64,000 nt of DNA from a virus. Shown piece after piece: positions 15,775 to 23,536 of this stretch. The notes below the pieces were generated by a model. It had not been told where the DNA came from. It saw only the letters and a program-made list of their open reading frames with translations, and did no database searches. The stretch is taken from IMG/VR virus record IMGVR_UViG_3300009026_000007, positions 24,520 through 88,519 of that record; one strand, given 5' to 3'. A program made the position numbers and the translations under genes. Position 1 is the first letter of the stretch; each line of letters opens with the position of its first letter.

Positions 15775-16314
15775 ATGCATTCTGGATTAGATAATATAAG
15801 TCTGCAAAAACAAACAGCAGAACTGTTATATAAGCAAATAACCATCATTGACCCAGAATGCATTCTGGTAGGAGGTGCCCCAAGAGATTGGTACTTTAAC
15901 CAAGAAGCCACCGATCTAGATTTTTTCTTTGTTCCTAGTGCAGAAATTTCTATCCAGTATTTAATGTCACTATTAGGAATATCCTTAGTTAGTCGTAGAG
16001 GAACAACAGCACACCATCTCTGTGAGAAAATGCCAGGACCACTAAAGATATGGGAAGCTGTGTTTAACAGTATTAAGATACAGTTGGTTGAAATATCTTC
16101 CAAAGAGATTATGAGTGTTGCTGTTGATGAACTTCATTTATCAATATCTAAGATTGTCTGGTTGCCCTCAGATAACTTCAAAATCCATAAAGATTTTAGT
16201 AAGACACTTGAAACAAGTATTATCTATGGTAAGAGTGGCTATGATTTAAATAGCCCATACGCACAGAAAATACTAGCTAAATATAGCCCTTTAGGGTATT
16301 CTCTAGACTTATAA
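15775..16314 (+). CDS. Nucleotidyltransferase-fold protein, 179 aa
   Basis: ILVGGAPRDWYFNQEATDLD has the pol-beta superfamily signature: GG, a following RD, then DxD (DLDFFF at about residues 45-50), as in CCA-adding and poly(A) polymerases. Only the catalytic head is present (about 180 residues against 400 or more in tRNA enzymes), so the substrate is open. ATG 15775 follows AAGGA; an earlier in-frame start lies inside the previous gene. Confidence 0.75.
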   Translation: MHSGLDNISLQKQTAELLYKQITIIDPECILVGGAPRDWYFNQEATDLDFFFVPSAEISIQYLMSLLGISLVSRRGTTAHHLCEKMPGPLKIWEAVFNSIKIQLVEISSKEIMSVAVDELHLSISKIVWLPSDNFKIHKDFSKTLETSIIYGKSGYDLNSPYAQKILAKYSPLGYSLDL

Positions 16315-16337
16315 ACTCTAAATTGAAAAGGTGTAAA

Positions 16338-16511
16338 ATGAATAGAGATAATTTTGAAGTTATGCGCTATCTGGTTGTTGAGTACGTGGGTGACTCCATG
16401 GTTCAGATTAGCCCGTCTTTGAGTTTGGAAAATGCACGTAATTTTATCAAAAATAGTCGTGAATGCGAACCAAAGGTAGAGTTTTACATTATCGCAGTTC
16501 TTGAGGAATAA
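16338..16511 (+). CDS. Small paralogue B, 57 aa
   Basis: Paralogue of the gene at 14160 (shared FIKNxRE...YIIAVL end). ATG 16338 is preceded by AAAGGTG. Function unknown. Confidence 0.65.
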   Translation: MNRDNFEVMRYLVVEYVGDSMVQISPSLSLENARNFIKNSRECEPKVEFYIIAVLEE

Positions 16512-16514
16512 CCT

Positions 16515-16616
16515 ATGTACTCCCTAAAAGACATTGTACGAATCAATGATATCCTTTCTGAATATCATGGTGTTAAATGTGTTGTTGTGAAGAAAGGAAG
16601 AGAAAAACTCTTCTAA
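16515..16616 (+). pseudogene. Truncated copy of the 18086 gene
   Basis: The first 28 codons match the start of the 18086 gene with a single change (G for S at residue 19). Then the sequence diverges into REKLF and a stop. GAAGAG...CTCTTC (16606-16613 area) forms a hairpin at the break. It could make a 33-residue peptide, but looks like a partial duplication. Confidence 0.7.
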
Positions 16617-16634
16617 AGACAAAGAGTAGCATAC

Positions 16635-17066
16635 ATGAACGCAAACATCGGCAAACTGAACAGCGGTAAATGCTATGTCTACCTGAACGGTTACAAAGAT
16701 GAACCCTTCTATGGTACTGAACAAGAATGTGAACAAGCAATTATTGAGTATGGTGTTGCTGATCCAATCCCTGTCTTTTGTGATGGTGTAGACCTAACTA
16801 CCAGCAAAACAGGTACAAAGCAAGCTCAAGCTGAAAAGATCAATACACCTACAAAAGCTGTCTATAAGATTGTAGAGACTTTCCGATACACCTTGACAAG
16901 TAAAGAGTGGTATGGTGGCGATCAGTATGGTGTAATCGAAGCTTACAACAAAACAGAAGCTCGTAAGTTGATTGCGGAAGCTTATCGTCAGGATACACCG
17001 CGTAATGCTAAAGCTTGTGGGTTTGTTCCTTGGAGTCAAGTTAAAATTATATGGGAAGAGGAGTAA
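16635..17066 (+). CDS. Hypothetical protein, 143 aa
   Basis: Two parts joined by a Ser/Thr/Lys/Gln-rich linker (about 58-75): an N-terminal unit (GKCYVYLNGYKDEPFYG) and a C-terminal unit with YGVIEAYNKTEARKLI, a strand-helix element common in small phage proteins. Unknown. Confidence 0.66.
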   Translation: MNANIGKLNSGKCYVYLNGYKDEPFYGTEQECEQAIIEYGVADPIPVFCDGVDLTTSKTGTKQAQAEKINTPTKAVYKIVETFRYTLTSKEWYGGDQYGVIEAYNKTEARKLIAEAYRQDTPRNAKACGFVPWSQVKIIWEEE

Positions 17067-17076
17067 TTTTACAGAA

Positions 17077-17112
17077 TCTCTTCTTGACACATTGAGGAGA
17101 CTCCAATAATAT
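17077..17112 (+). promoter_or_regulatory. Promoter with -35 in a hairpin loop
   Basis: TCTCTTC (17077-17083) pairs with GAGGAGA (17094-17100; one G-U). TTGACA (17084-17089) is in the loop; TAATAT follows 17 nt later (17107-17112). Confidence 0.68.
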
Positions 17113-17144
17113 TGTTATATAGACAAAGCAAAAGAGAACAATAA

Positions 17145-17290
17145 CCATGAAGCAATTAAGAACCCCAATGTTTACAATGCTTGATGGCTCAGTAGTTGTT
17201 CTGTTCCAACCCTATTGGAATGCTTATACACATAAGCTGTTCTTAGTGTTAGGCGATTATAGGATGTATTGTCCAGTGGTTTTTGATTAA
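17145..17290 (+). repeat. Near-identical duplicated segment, copy 2
   Basis: Second copy of 15158-15303, again right after a promoter. The genes that follow each copy differ. Confidence 0.85.
17147..17290 (+). CDS. Duplicated small protein, copy 2, 47 aa
   Basis: Same protein as at 15160 with four changes (E to V, L to F, H to Y, G to R). First gene after the 17077 promoter. Function unknown. Confidence 0.7.
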   Translation: MKQLRTPMFTMLDGSVVVLFQPYWNAYTHKLFLVLGDYRMYCPVVFD

Positions 17291-17304
17291 CTAGGAGAGA
17301 CAAA

Positions 17305-17625
17305 ATGAAAGTATCAATGTCAGCAGGCGGTACAGTTAAGTGGTTTGCAGTGACTGTAGCCTCTAGTGAAGGTGAAACCACACATCTTCCAGGTTCTAAG
17401 TTCAACCAACTTATTGAGCACCCTGATTGGGATTCTGATAACATTGAGCTTAAGATTAGTCTAAACGGTGTTGAATTTGAAAATCTTGACGATATCTTTG
17501 AACGTTTAGACAAACACATTGAAAAAGAAGCTCAGCAAATGAGTGAAGATAATACATTGATTTTGGCTAAACTTCATGCTATTCAGGATATAATCAATAA
17601 ATCCTCTATTGAAGAGTTTGAGTAA
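17305..17625 (+). CDS. Hypothetical protein, 106 aa
   Basis: Beta-rich N-terminal half (KVSMSAGGTVKWFAVTVA) and a helical, acidic C-terminal half. AGGAGAG precedes the ATG. Unknown. Confidence 0.66.
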   Translation: MKVSMSAGGTVKWFAVTVASSEGETTHLPGSKFNQLIEHPDWDSDNIELKISLNGVEFENLDDIFERLDKHIEKEAQQMSEDNTLILAKLHAIQDIINKSSIEEFE

Positions 17626-17632
17626 TAATCCA

Positions 17633-17812
17633 ATGAAAGTAGTAGACCTCCATTCAGCAGAGAAACCCTTGATGACTCTAAAGCAAATAAATGATGCTAT
17701 TGAAGGCTTTAAAGTGTTTGCACAATTGAATCATGGCTATTATACTAGTCTTATTGAGCAAGGGTTTACAGAAGCCCAAGCGTTAGAGATTGTTAAGGCT
17801 TATAAATTCTAA
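17633..17812 (+). CDS. Hypothetical protein, UBA-like helix end, 59 aa
   Basis: The C-terminus YTSLIEQGFTEAQALEIVKA has the three-helix look of small UBA-like or phage EAL-type helices (GFTEAQALE). ATG 17633 chosen; a longer reading overlaps the previous gene. Confidence 0.62.
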   Translation: MKVVDLHSAEKPLMTLKQINDAIEGFKVFAQLNHGYYTSLIEQGFTEAQALEIVKAYKF

Positions 17813-17826
17813 CTTGAGGTGTGATT

Positions 17827-18081
17827 ATGGCTTGGCAAGAGATTGAAGATAAGATACAGGCTTTAGGTTTTGCTCTTTTTAAAGATTCTAAACCAGATGT
17901 TGGTAAGACTTTTGAAGGTGTACGCATGTGGCAACCAAAGGGTTTTGGTGGGGTTATCTTGAGGACTGAATATCTATCAGTAGATGCTCTACGTGATTCT
18001 GAATTTAATTACACTGACCTTACTAATAAAGACAAAGGTTTAGCTTCTTCTGAATGGGTTGGTTGGAAATATAAGGAATAA
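17827..18081 (+). CDS. Hypothetical protein, 84 aa
   Basis: Starts MAWQEIEDKIQALGFALF after GAGGTG. Unknown soluble protein. Confidence 0.64.
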   Translation: MAWQEIEDKIQALGFALFKDSKPDVGKTFEGVRMWQPKGFGGVILRTEYLSVDALRDSEFNYTDLTNKDKGLASSEWVGWKYKE

Positions 18082-18085
18082 GCCC

Positions 18086-18280
18086 ATGTACTCCCTAAAA
18101 GACATTGTACGAATCAATGACATCCTTTCTGAATATCATAGTGTTAAATGTGTTGTTGTGAAGAAAGGGAAGAAGTATTATGATGTAGAGACATTGAACA
18201 CAAAGACTAGAATTCGAGTGGTGCAAGAACAGATTATTGGGATGGTCCGTACTAACGTACTTGGGAGTGTTAACAAATGA
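18086..18280 (+). CDS. Hypothetical protein, full-length copy, 64 aa
   Basis: Starts MYSLKDIVRINDILSEYHSV; full-length version of the truncated copy at 16515. Beta-rich rest (YYDVETLNTKTRIRVV). AAGGAAT lies before the ATG. Unknown. Confidence 0.66.
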   Translation: MYSLKDIVRINDILSEYHSVKCVVVKKGKKYYDVETLNTKTRIRVVQEQIIGMVRTNVLGSVNK

Positions 18281-18489
18281 GGTATAAGTATGAATACGCC
18301 TGTCTTCAAAGCCATCTAGGGGATAATGGCACTTGGTTCGATGCTTGGAGTTTTATTGAAACGTCTGATCCATTAAAGGCTGTTTTATTGGCACAAGAAA
18401 AGACTTACAATAAAACACTACTTGGTAAAGTCAAGAAAATTGAACTTTATTCAACACCAATTCTGGAGAACAATCATGACACACAATAG
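18277..18489 (+). CDS. Hypothetical protein, 70 aa
   Basis: Contains TWFDAWSFIETSDPLKAVLL. ATGA overlap with the gene before and 14 bp overlap with the small membrane gene after. Unknown. Confidence 0.62.
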   Translation: MRYKYEYACLQSHLGDNGTWFDAWSFIETSDPLKAVLLAQEKTYNKTLLGKVKKIELYSTPILENNHDTQ

Positions 18490-18556
18490 AGAAGACGTTA
18501 CAGATTATGGGATCTTGTTTATCATTGGCTTTATTGCTTTGTGTGTGCTGTTGTAA
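18476..18556 (+). CDS. Tiny membrane peptide, 26 aa
   Basis: MTHNREDVTDYGILFIIGFI... has ten polar residues and then one hydrophobic helix to the end. CTGGAG precedes the ATG. Small single-helix membrane peptides are common in phages; function unknown. Confidence 0.5.
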   Translation: MTHNREDVTDYGILFIIGFIALCVLL

Positions 18557-18586
18557 GCATAAACAATATCTATAAGGAAATACAAG

Positions 18587-18688
18587 ATGATAGCTTTAGT
18601 GTGCTTTACAGTCTTTATGACAAGGGATGCTAAAAGTCCTAAATTGCTAGACGTTTATGGTGTTACCAGTTACGAGAAGCTGAAATAA
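18587..18688 (+). CDS. Hypothetical protein, 33 aa
   Basis: Short hydrophobic start (MIALVCFTVFMTR) and a polar tail; AAGGAAA upstream. Could be a remnant. Confidence 0.42.
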   Translation: MIALVCFTVFMTRDAKSPKLLDVYGVTSYEKLK

Positions 18689-18702
18689 ATCAAAATAAAC
18701 AG

Positions 18703-18730
18703 TTGACACACAAAGCCATTAATGTAGAAT
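18703..18730 (+). promoter_or_regulatory. sigma70 promoter
   Basis: TTGACA, 16 nt, TAGAAT, upstream of the gene at 18776. Confidence 0.7.
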
Positions 18731-18775
18731 AGACACATAGGAAGCAGAAAGCTTCTACAGAGGGAGATTAAAACC

Positions 18776-18982
18776 ATGATTTACTTCTACCACATTCGAC
18801 TTGGTAATGCAACCTTAAACAAAATGGATTCCCAAGGTAATGATCTTGATAAAAAGCCTAAACTGATTGGTAAATTCAAGAGTGAAGAGGAAGCCAAAAA
18901 AGCTTGTCTTGAGCACTTCAATAAATCTGTCACATTAGCTCAGCGTGTTGGTCGCGAAATTCCTACAATGGTGTTTAATTGA
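18776..18982 (+). CDS. Hypothetical protein, 68 aa
   Basis: FKSEEEAKKACLEHFNK helix in the middle; strand-helix small protein. First gene after the 18703 promoter. Unknown. Confidence 0.66.
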   Translation: MIYFYHIRLGNATLNKMDSQGNDLDKKPKLIGKFKSEEEAKKACLEHFNKSVTLAQRVGREIPTMVFN

Positions 18983-19003
18983 ATTTTTAAAGGTGGGTGT
19001 CTA

Positions 19004-19267
19004 ATGAGTGTTTGGAGTAGCCTAGAGGGGACATTAGTTATTCACCCTCGTGAAAGCTTTTCAATAAAGAAATATACACATGCTATGTTTGATGAGCATA
19101 GCCTGTCAATTGTAGACAGAGTGGTATCAAAAGATAATGAGATTTTCTATAAGATCGAGCTTTCAGTTTGCCTAGATGGTGATGAGGCTTATAGGATGCT
19201 TTCTTATTGGCTTTCCGGTATCCCCGGACGTGCCGATGTTGAAATTATTGTTAGGAAGTTAAAATGA
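19004..19267 (+). CDS. Hypothetical protein, 87 aa
   Basis: Soluble mixed-fold protein (MSVWSSLEGTLVIHPRESF). AAGGTGGGTG upstream. ATGA overlap with the Lar-like gene. Confidence 0.64.
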   Translation: MSVWSSLEGTLVIHPRESFSIKKYTHAMFDEHSLSIVDRVVSKDNEIFYKIELSVCLDGDEAYRMLSYWLSGIPGRADVEIIVRKLK

Positions 19268-19470
19268 AAATTGACAATTTAATCTTGATGGATTATAAAA
19301 TTCTTAAGTGTCCTTGTTGTGATGGTGTTGCTAAACTGATAGAAAATAAATGTGATTATCATGTCGGTCCAACGTATTACTATGTAGAGTGCTCAGAATG
19401 TTGGTTGGCTACTCACACAAATCAAGACTCATCTGAATCTATAGAAAATTGGAACAGGCGGGTAAAATAG
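19264..19470 (+). CDS. Lar-like zinc-ribbon protein, 68 aa
   Basis: LKCPCCDGVAKL near residue 15, YYVECSECWLA near 40 and a WNRR end make up the pattern of the Lar (restriction alleviation) family, which has two CxxC pairs and a C-terminal WNRR. Rac prophage Lar lowers type I restriction in E. coli; many family members are untested. Zinc binding is likely, antirestriction only possible. Confidence 0.68.
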   Translation: MKIDNLILMDYKILKCPCCDGVAKLIENKCDYHVGPTYYYVECSECWLATHTNQDSSESIENWNRRVK

Positions 19471-19483
19471 TTTAAGTAAATTC

Positions 19484-19512
19484 TTGACAAAACTTTCTGA
19501 TAAATTTATACT
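19484..19512 (+). promoter_or_regulatory. sigma70 promoter
   Basis: TTGACA, 17 nt, TATACT; a near-consensus promoter. The first gene is more than 130 bp downstream, so a leader or small RNA is made first. Confidence 0.72.
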
Positions 19513-19518
19513 GAAAGA

Positions 19519-19596
19519 TTGTCTTTTATCTCAGGCACACTGCTTAACATTTACTTTCATTAATTTGAATCTAGCTGTTGTCAGTGTGCTTTTATT
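19519..19596 (+). ncRNA. Candidate small RNA or attenuated leader
   Basis: Between the 19484 promoter and the gene at 19645, GCACACTG (19535-19542) pairs with CAGTGTGC (19582-19589), followed by TTTTATTT. That would end a transcript of about 75-80 nt, or attenuate the next gene. No reading frame is seen in it. Confidence 0.5.
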
Positions 19597-19644
19597 TGTG
19601 TAAAATAAACTCATTGAAACGAACAACACACAGGAAGAAAGAAC

Positions 19645-19833
19645 ATGACTACTAACATATTGAACGATCAATTCAAAATTATCCGCCGAGAAGGTAAGAT
19701 CCTAGAACGCTTTGACTGGGAGAATGACAAAGGATCTAACAGTGGATTCTATGTTGAATGGCAAGGTTATGAGTATAGAGCCACTATGAGGAATGGTGAA
19801 GTGGTTAGTCTCAGGAAGCTTTGGGAAGTATAA
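19645..19833 (+). CDS. Hypothetical protein, 62 aa
   Basis: Charged small protein (DQFKIIRREGKILERFDW). AGGAAG upstream. Unknown. Confidence 0.62.
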   Translation: MTTNILNDQFKIIRREGKILERFDWENDKGSNSGFYVEWQGYEYRATMRNGEVVSLRKLWEV

Positions 19834-20312
19834 TCTAAGCAGGCTGCATAATGCCCATCAAATGATGGGCATAAGTGTATCAACAAGATTAATAGATTGG
19901 GAAATAAATCATCTTCTGGTTAATAGTATAATTTCCTATGGAAGCCTTATAGAATCTAGTCAAAATGACTACAGGGAGTAAACTGATTAGTGTACTTTTA
20001 GGTGATGTGAGAGTGGGTGAAGATATGTGTTATGGCTAAGCTCACACACTTTTCCCTCCAATCTTCACCCACAAACTGCCCCAACACAATCATTTAGTGC
20101 ACTAAACATTAGCTTCTTTACACTCTAGCTACAAATAATCCTGTACAACACACTGAAAGTGTGAACTCTGAACACGATAGGTTTTCTCTACTTGTAGCCA
20201 AAGGTCTGATAGAAATCTTTGTTAGGGAATGTTGGAAATAAATGGAGACAGGCGTACTGAAAGTGTTATACTAACCACACAGAACGAAACACTACTTACA
20301 GGAAGAATGATC
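19834..20312 (+). other. Noncoding region with strong inverted repeats
   Basis: No gene is seen in about 480 bp. ATGCCCATCA/TGATGGGCAT (19851-19860 with 19863-19872) is a near-loopless hairpin. GTGGGTGAAGAT (20013-20024) pairs perfectly with ATCTTCACCCAC (20061-20072). TTTAGTGCACTAAA (20093-20106) is a perfect palindrome. CACACT-GAA-AGTGTG and GCTACAA/TTGTAGC follow. Such a set fits a replication origin, a control region or a structured RNA. Confidence 0.55.
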
Positions 20313-20531
20313 ATGGCTAACATGAAGACAGTAAACCAGTACATCAAGACTAACTTCCCACAATGGGATATCAAAGCTTATCGTGGTGACTGCTACGTCT
20401 ACTTTGAGTTTGGTGCTCATGAGATTGATATCCTATATGTACACCCTGTCAGCACAGACACCAACACACTGACTGACCTTGTGTTGGAACAGATTCAAGA
20501 CTACTTAATCTCTAATGATATGGTTGTCTAA
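20313..20531 (+). CDS. Hypothetical protein, 72 aa
   Basis: MANMKTVNQYIKTNFPQWDI is like small phage proteins with a helix then strands. ATG 20313 is 9 nt after AGGA; the ATG two codons earlier is too close to it. Last gene of the rightward cluster. Confidence 0.66.
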   Translation: MANMKTVNQYIKTNFPQWDIKAYRGDCYVYFEFGAHEIDILYVHPVSTDTNTLTDLVLEQIQDYLISNDMVV

Positions 20532-21100
20532 GATAGGCTAGTATCAGACCATCTGAGCAACGTTAGCTGTCTACCCATACACGCTGTTAGCTTGACCAAT
20601 AGAGCCCCTTAAGTGGGGCTTTTCTGTGCCTGTTGTTTATCTAATCTTATTACCATTGACATATACTCCATCTTATGAGTTAGCCTATAAACTACATTAC
20701 GCATAATAGCCATTATGTTAAATGGCTGATCTAGATAGTGTTTAGATGGTGTTGTCAAGTGCATTATTTGATGAGGGTGTGGGCTAGACCATTGGTCAGA
20801 GTATTGTCAGATATTTTGATATTATAGTTGACATATTAGGGTGGGTATCTTAGAGTGTTAAACCCCTCAGATACCGAGACAGTATTATTTGAAACTAGCT
20901 TTTAGCCTACACCCCTCACAAATAAAGGCTTTCACATATTTCCAGACATAAAAATAGACACCTACTAATACAAGCTAAGTGTCTTTCTAGAGGGTTGGGG
21001 AATTATTATACCCAGAACTCACTCTTATATTATATATGTCTATTTGCTCTGTCACAGAATACGTGGCTTACAGACACTTTAGGGGATTTTCAAAATCCCT
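20532..21100. other. Noncoding convergent region
   Basis: About 570 bp between the ends of the two convergent clusters with no gene seen. It holds a terminator (20603-20626), a promoter-like TTGACA-17-TAGAGT (about 20849) leading into a GGTATCT/AGATACC hairpin, an AGACAC/GTGTCT hairpin usable in both directions (about 20960-20990), and GGGATTTT/AAAATCCC right behind the stop of the 21101 gene. Confidence 0.5.
20603..20626 (+). terminator. Rho-independent terminator
   Basis: AGCCCC / GGGGCT stem with loop TTAAGT, then TTTTCTGT. Ends the rightward early cluster. Confidence 0.78.
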
Positions 21101-21742
21101 TTAGCTCATTTCTATATCCTCCCCATATTCGTAACTGAGACCAATAGCCACAGCCCATGCACTGTATCTACCTTTCCAGTAAAGCTTTGGGTGTACTTTA
21201 ATCAAAGACTTCCATGCGCCGCCTAAGTCAAACCTGTCATGGAGCAATTTGACAAGTCCTTTTTCTTCAAGGGATTTAAATACTCTACCTGCATGTTTCT
21301 TACTCTTAAGCTTTAGTGCATCTTTGAAGGATTCTTGGTCCACCACAGAGTAGTTCCAAACAATAACATTCTCACACAGATATTTGAACAGCTTAGTTTC
21401 AGTTAGAGTGCAGTCTTCATTCCACAAGAAGTCCAGAAGGAATCCATCATCACCTTTACGATGTCTAGTCTTATCCGAACACAGCTTGTGTAACTCAGGT
21501 AAATCTTTAGCTGTATCCGGATGATTCTTTGGGATTGAATACCCTTGCGTATAAAAGTCTCTAAACGTTGTATTATTGTTCCACTCATAATCCCATATTT
21601 CTATGTATTCATCTAGGGTAACTTTCTTATATATTTCACCTGTGTGTTTATCAGTTACGAATAGAAAATCCCCATCTCTGATATAGAGTATGGGGTAATT
21701 TGGTATATCGTCTGTTATAAATTCTATCTTGTATCTGGTCAC
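21101..21742 (-). CDS. Winged-helix, RepL-like protein, 213 aa
   Basis: The C-terminal 80 residues look like a winged helix: KLKSKKHAGRVFKSLEEKGL, then HPKLYWKGRYSAW. The last part recalls the end of RepL-type replication initiators (...VNPxLxxKG). The N-terminal part is beta-rich and unknown. Last gene of the leftward cluster and next to the repeat-rich noncoding region, so a DNA-binding or replication role is conceivable, but this is inference. Confidence 0.5.
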   Translation of the reverse strand: MTRYKIEFITDDIPNYPILYIRDGDFLFVTDKHTGEIYKKVTLDEYIEIWDYEWNNNTTFRDFYTQGYSIPKNHPDTAKDLPELHKLCSDKTRHRKGDDGFLLDFLWNEDCTLTETKLFKYLCENVIVWNYSVVDQESFKDALKLKSKKHAGRVFKSLEEKGLVKLLHDRFDLGGAWKSLIKVHPKLYWKGRYSAWAVAIGLSYEYGEDIEMS

Positions 21743-21876
21743 TCATAGTCCTCTTCACTGTACATCATTGATATTTTAATCTCCCAGTCAAGTATAGTTT
21801 CTTTAGAAGGGTAGCGGTTGTACATATCCATGAAATCATCAATCCACTGTTGCATTAATTCTTGTGGTCCGCTCAT
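21739..21876 (-). CDS. Hypothetical protein, 45 aa
   Basis: Helical, Met-rich and acidic (MSGPQELMQQWIDDFMDMYN). ATGA-type overlaps on both sides support translation. Confidence 0.6.
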   Translation of the reverse strand: MSGPQELMQQWIDDFMDMYNRYPSKETILDWEIKISMMYSEEDYE

Positions 21877-22046
21877 TCAGACCACTCCACAGTAGTGAAT
21901 AAGAACCCATCTTCAATGTAAAGAGACTGTTCATCTTCATATGCAATAGCATCTTCAACTTTATCAAAGCTTGCCAAAACATCCCAACGTTCATCATCGT
22001 AATCTTTTCGATAGCAGTGTGTCACCACATATCTAATGTCCATCAT
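21873..22046 (-). CDS. Hypothetical protein, 57 aa
   Basis: MMDIRYVVTHCYRKDYDDER; strand-helix-strand small protein with SFDKVEDAIAYEDE. GGAGAG upstream. Unknown. Confidence 0.62.
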   Translation of the reverse strand: MMDIRYVVTHCYRKDYDDERWDVLASFDKVEDAIAYEDEQSLYIEDGFLFTTVEWSE

Positions 22047-22144
22047 TCTTCTCTCCTAGAAAACCTAACATTATATTTCATACCAAAAGATTCTACTTGT
22101 AGAACAGTATTCCCAACCATGAACATAGTGTAGGCAATAGGCAT
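22043..22144 (-). CDS. Hypothetical peptide, 33 aa
   Basis: MPIAYTMFMVGNTVLQVESF..., ends by overlapping the next start. No good ribosome site is seen, so the start could also be a TTG seven codons upstream. Confidence 0.4.
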   Translation of the reverse strand: MPIAYTMFMVGNTVLQVESFGMKYNVRFSRREE

Positions 22145-22176
22145 CTTGAGGATGTTCTTTCTCAATGTCAATTCAC

Positions 22177-22401
22177 TTAACTTGTCTCATGCTCATATCT
22201 ACCCCCCCATAAAGCCTTTCTTTCTAAATATTTAGAAAAGTCTTTCTCAACAAAAACCTTATACCAATTACCGGAACAATAACCTTCAGTAAACGCATCA
22301 TTATTTTTTAACCAAAACTCAACCCCTTCAAGATCATTAAAATATAGAATGTTTTCATAGTTATCACCACTACCACTAAGTAGAAGTATAGTTTTATTCA
22401 T
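22177..22401 (-). CDS. Hypothetical protein, 74 aa
   Basis: MNKTILLLSGSGDNYENILY; ATG 22401 follows GAGGAG by 7 nt. Small mixed fold, unknown. Confidence 0.64.
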   Translation of the reverse strand: MNKTILLLSGSGDNYENILYFNDLEGVEFWLKNNDAFTEGYCSGNWYKVFVEKDFSKYLERKALWGGRYEHETS

Positions 22402-22579
22402 ATTTATACTCCTCTTCTTCATTTTCTATGCCTAAGGCATCAAGTAGTTCTGGCACATCACTTAGGAAATTAAAATCCCAGTAATTACCCTCTGCCCAAC
22501 ATTTACCGTTGATCCAAATTTCTAACATTTCACAAGATTCATCATTTTTGAACACCACTTTATTCTTTTTAGCACTCAT
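22394..22579 (-). CDS. Hypothetical protein, 61 aa
   Basis: MSAKKNKVVFKNDESCEML start, very acidic end (IENEEEEYKYE). Overlaps both neighbours. Unknown. Confidence 0.62.
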   Translation of the reverse strand: MSAKKNKVVFKNDESCEMLEIWINGKCWAEGNYWDFNFLSDVPELLDALGIENEEEEYKYE

Positions 22580-22767
22580 CACTTAACTCCTATGTTTTCA
22601 ATCATATTCCACACTTTTTCGTAAATAGGCCAATCAGACTCTACTACAACACATTCTCTTTGTTCAATACTTCTACTTTCTATGTAGCTATCAATATAAT
22701 CATACTCGTCATCAGATAGATCAGATAATTTTAATACGATGTAACGTTCTTCTCTCTTAAAATTCAT
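22579..22767 (-). CDS. Hypothetical protein, 62 aa
   Basis: Acidic middle (LSDLSDDEYDYIDSYIE). GAGGAAAG upstream. Unknown. Confidence 0.62.
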   Translation of the reverse strand: MNFKREERYIVLKLSDLSDDEYDYIDSYIESRSIEQRECVVVESDWPIYEKVWNMIENIGVK

Positions 22768-22810
22768 AGTCTTTCCTCAACAATAAGCCGAACACTTGTT
22801 ATTTTATAGG

Positions 22811-23536
22811 TCACATACTTTTTGTAACGTCAAATAACCTAAACTTTTCAATTACTCGGTACTCCATATTTTCATGGTACCTTTCAATTAGGACTTTGAC
22901 ACATTCAATTTTCCAATCTCGGTAGATGGTAAAAGCTTCTTCTGGCGTTTCACAAGCTTTCGCTCTAACCTTATCCGTCAATTTGTAATTAATCCTAGGA
23001 ATATATTTATTACAATGTTCGTATATTCCTAGAAAATTCATTCCACGTTGCTTTGTATTTACATTTAGAAAAGTGTTGATATCTTTGTGGACAAAGCAAC
23101 AAGTACTGGGCGAATAAGATTTAATATCTAATGAAAGAATGTCTTTGTCTAGGTGGTAATCTTTTTCTTTGAACCCTTTCTGCCACTGACACCATTCAGC
23201 AAATTCCTGAAAATTGTGCCATTGTTCATCTACTGAACATCCAATGTAGGTTGGGAATTTTCCCTGGTATGCTGCTGAATAACACCTTTCCAGCATACCA
23301 GTCCACAGCCTATATTCTTTAGTATGTTTTTGATTATCGGATACTTTGTGTGGGCCTGCGCCTACAAAACCAACACCATACACAGATGGATTGAACAAAT
23401 CCTTAACTGAACCTGTTTTTATATTACCGTTTGAGGCAATACATTCATAACCTGTCTCAATAAAACGAATATAAGACCTTTTACCCTTTTCTTTCGAAAT
23501 TATTACAAATTCCTGACCTGCATTATTATAAGGCAT
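22811..23536 (-). CDS. HNH-type homing endonuclease-like protein, 241 aa
   Basis: The middle shows the pattern YRLWTGMLERCYS, YIGCSVDEQWHNFQEFAEW, YHLDKDIL, YSPSTCCFVHKDIN, which I associate with a variant HNH family of phage homing endonucleases (LDKDI with N near the end). The gene at 32077 has the same pattern. ATG 23536 follows GGAGGTG at 9 nt. It is inserted between small genes and overlaps the end of the one before by 11 bp. Catalytic residues cannot be proved by eye. Confidence 0.68.
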   Translation of the reverse strand: MPYNNAGQEFVIISKEKGKRSYIRFIETGYECIASNGNIKTGSVKDLFNPSVYGVGFVGAGPHKVSDNQKHTKEYRLWTGMLERCYSAAYQGKFPTYIGCSVDEQWHNFQEFAEWCQWQKGFKEKDYHLDKDILSLDIKSYSPSTCCFVHKDINTFLNVNTKQRGMNFLGIYEHCNKYIPRINYKLTDKVRAKACETPEEAFTIYRDWKIECVKVLIERYHENMEYRVIEKFRLFDVTKSM

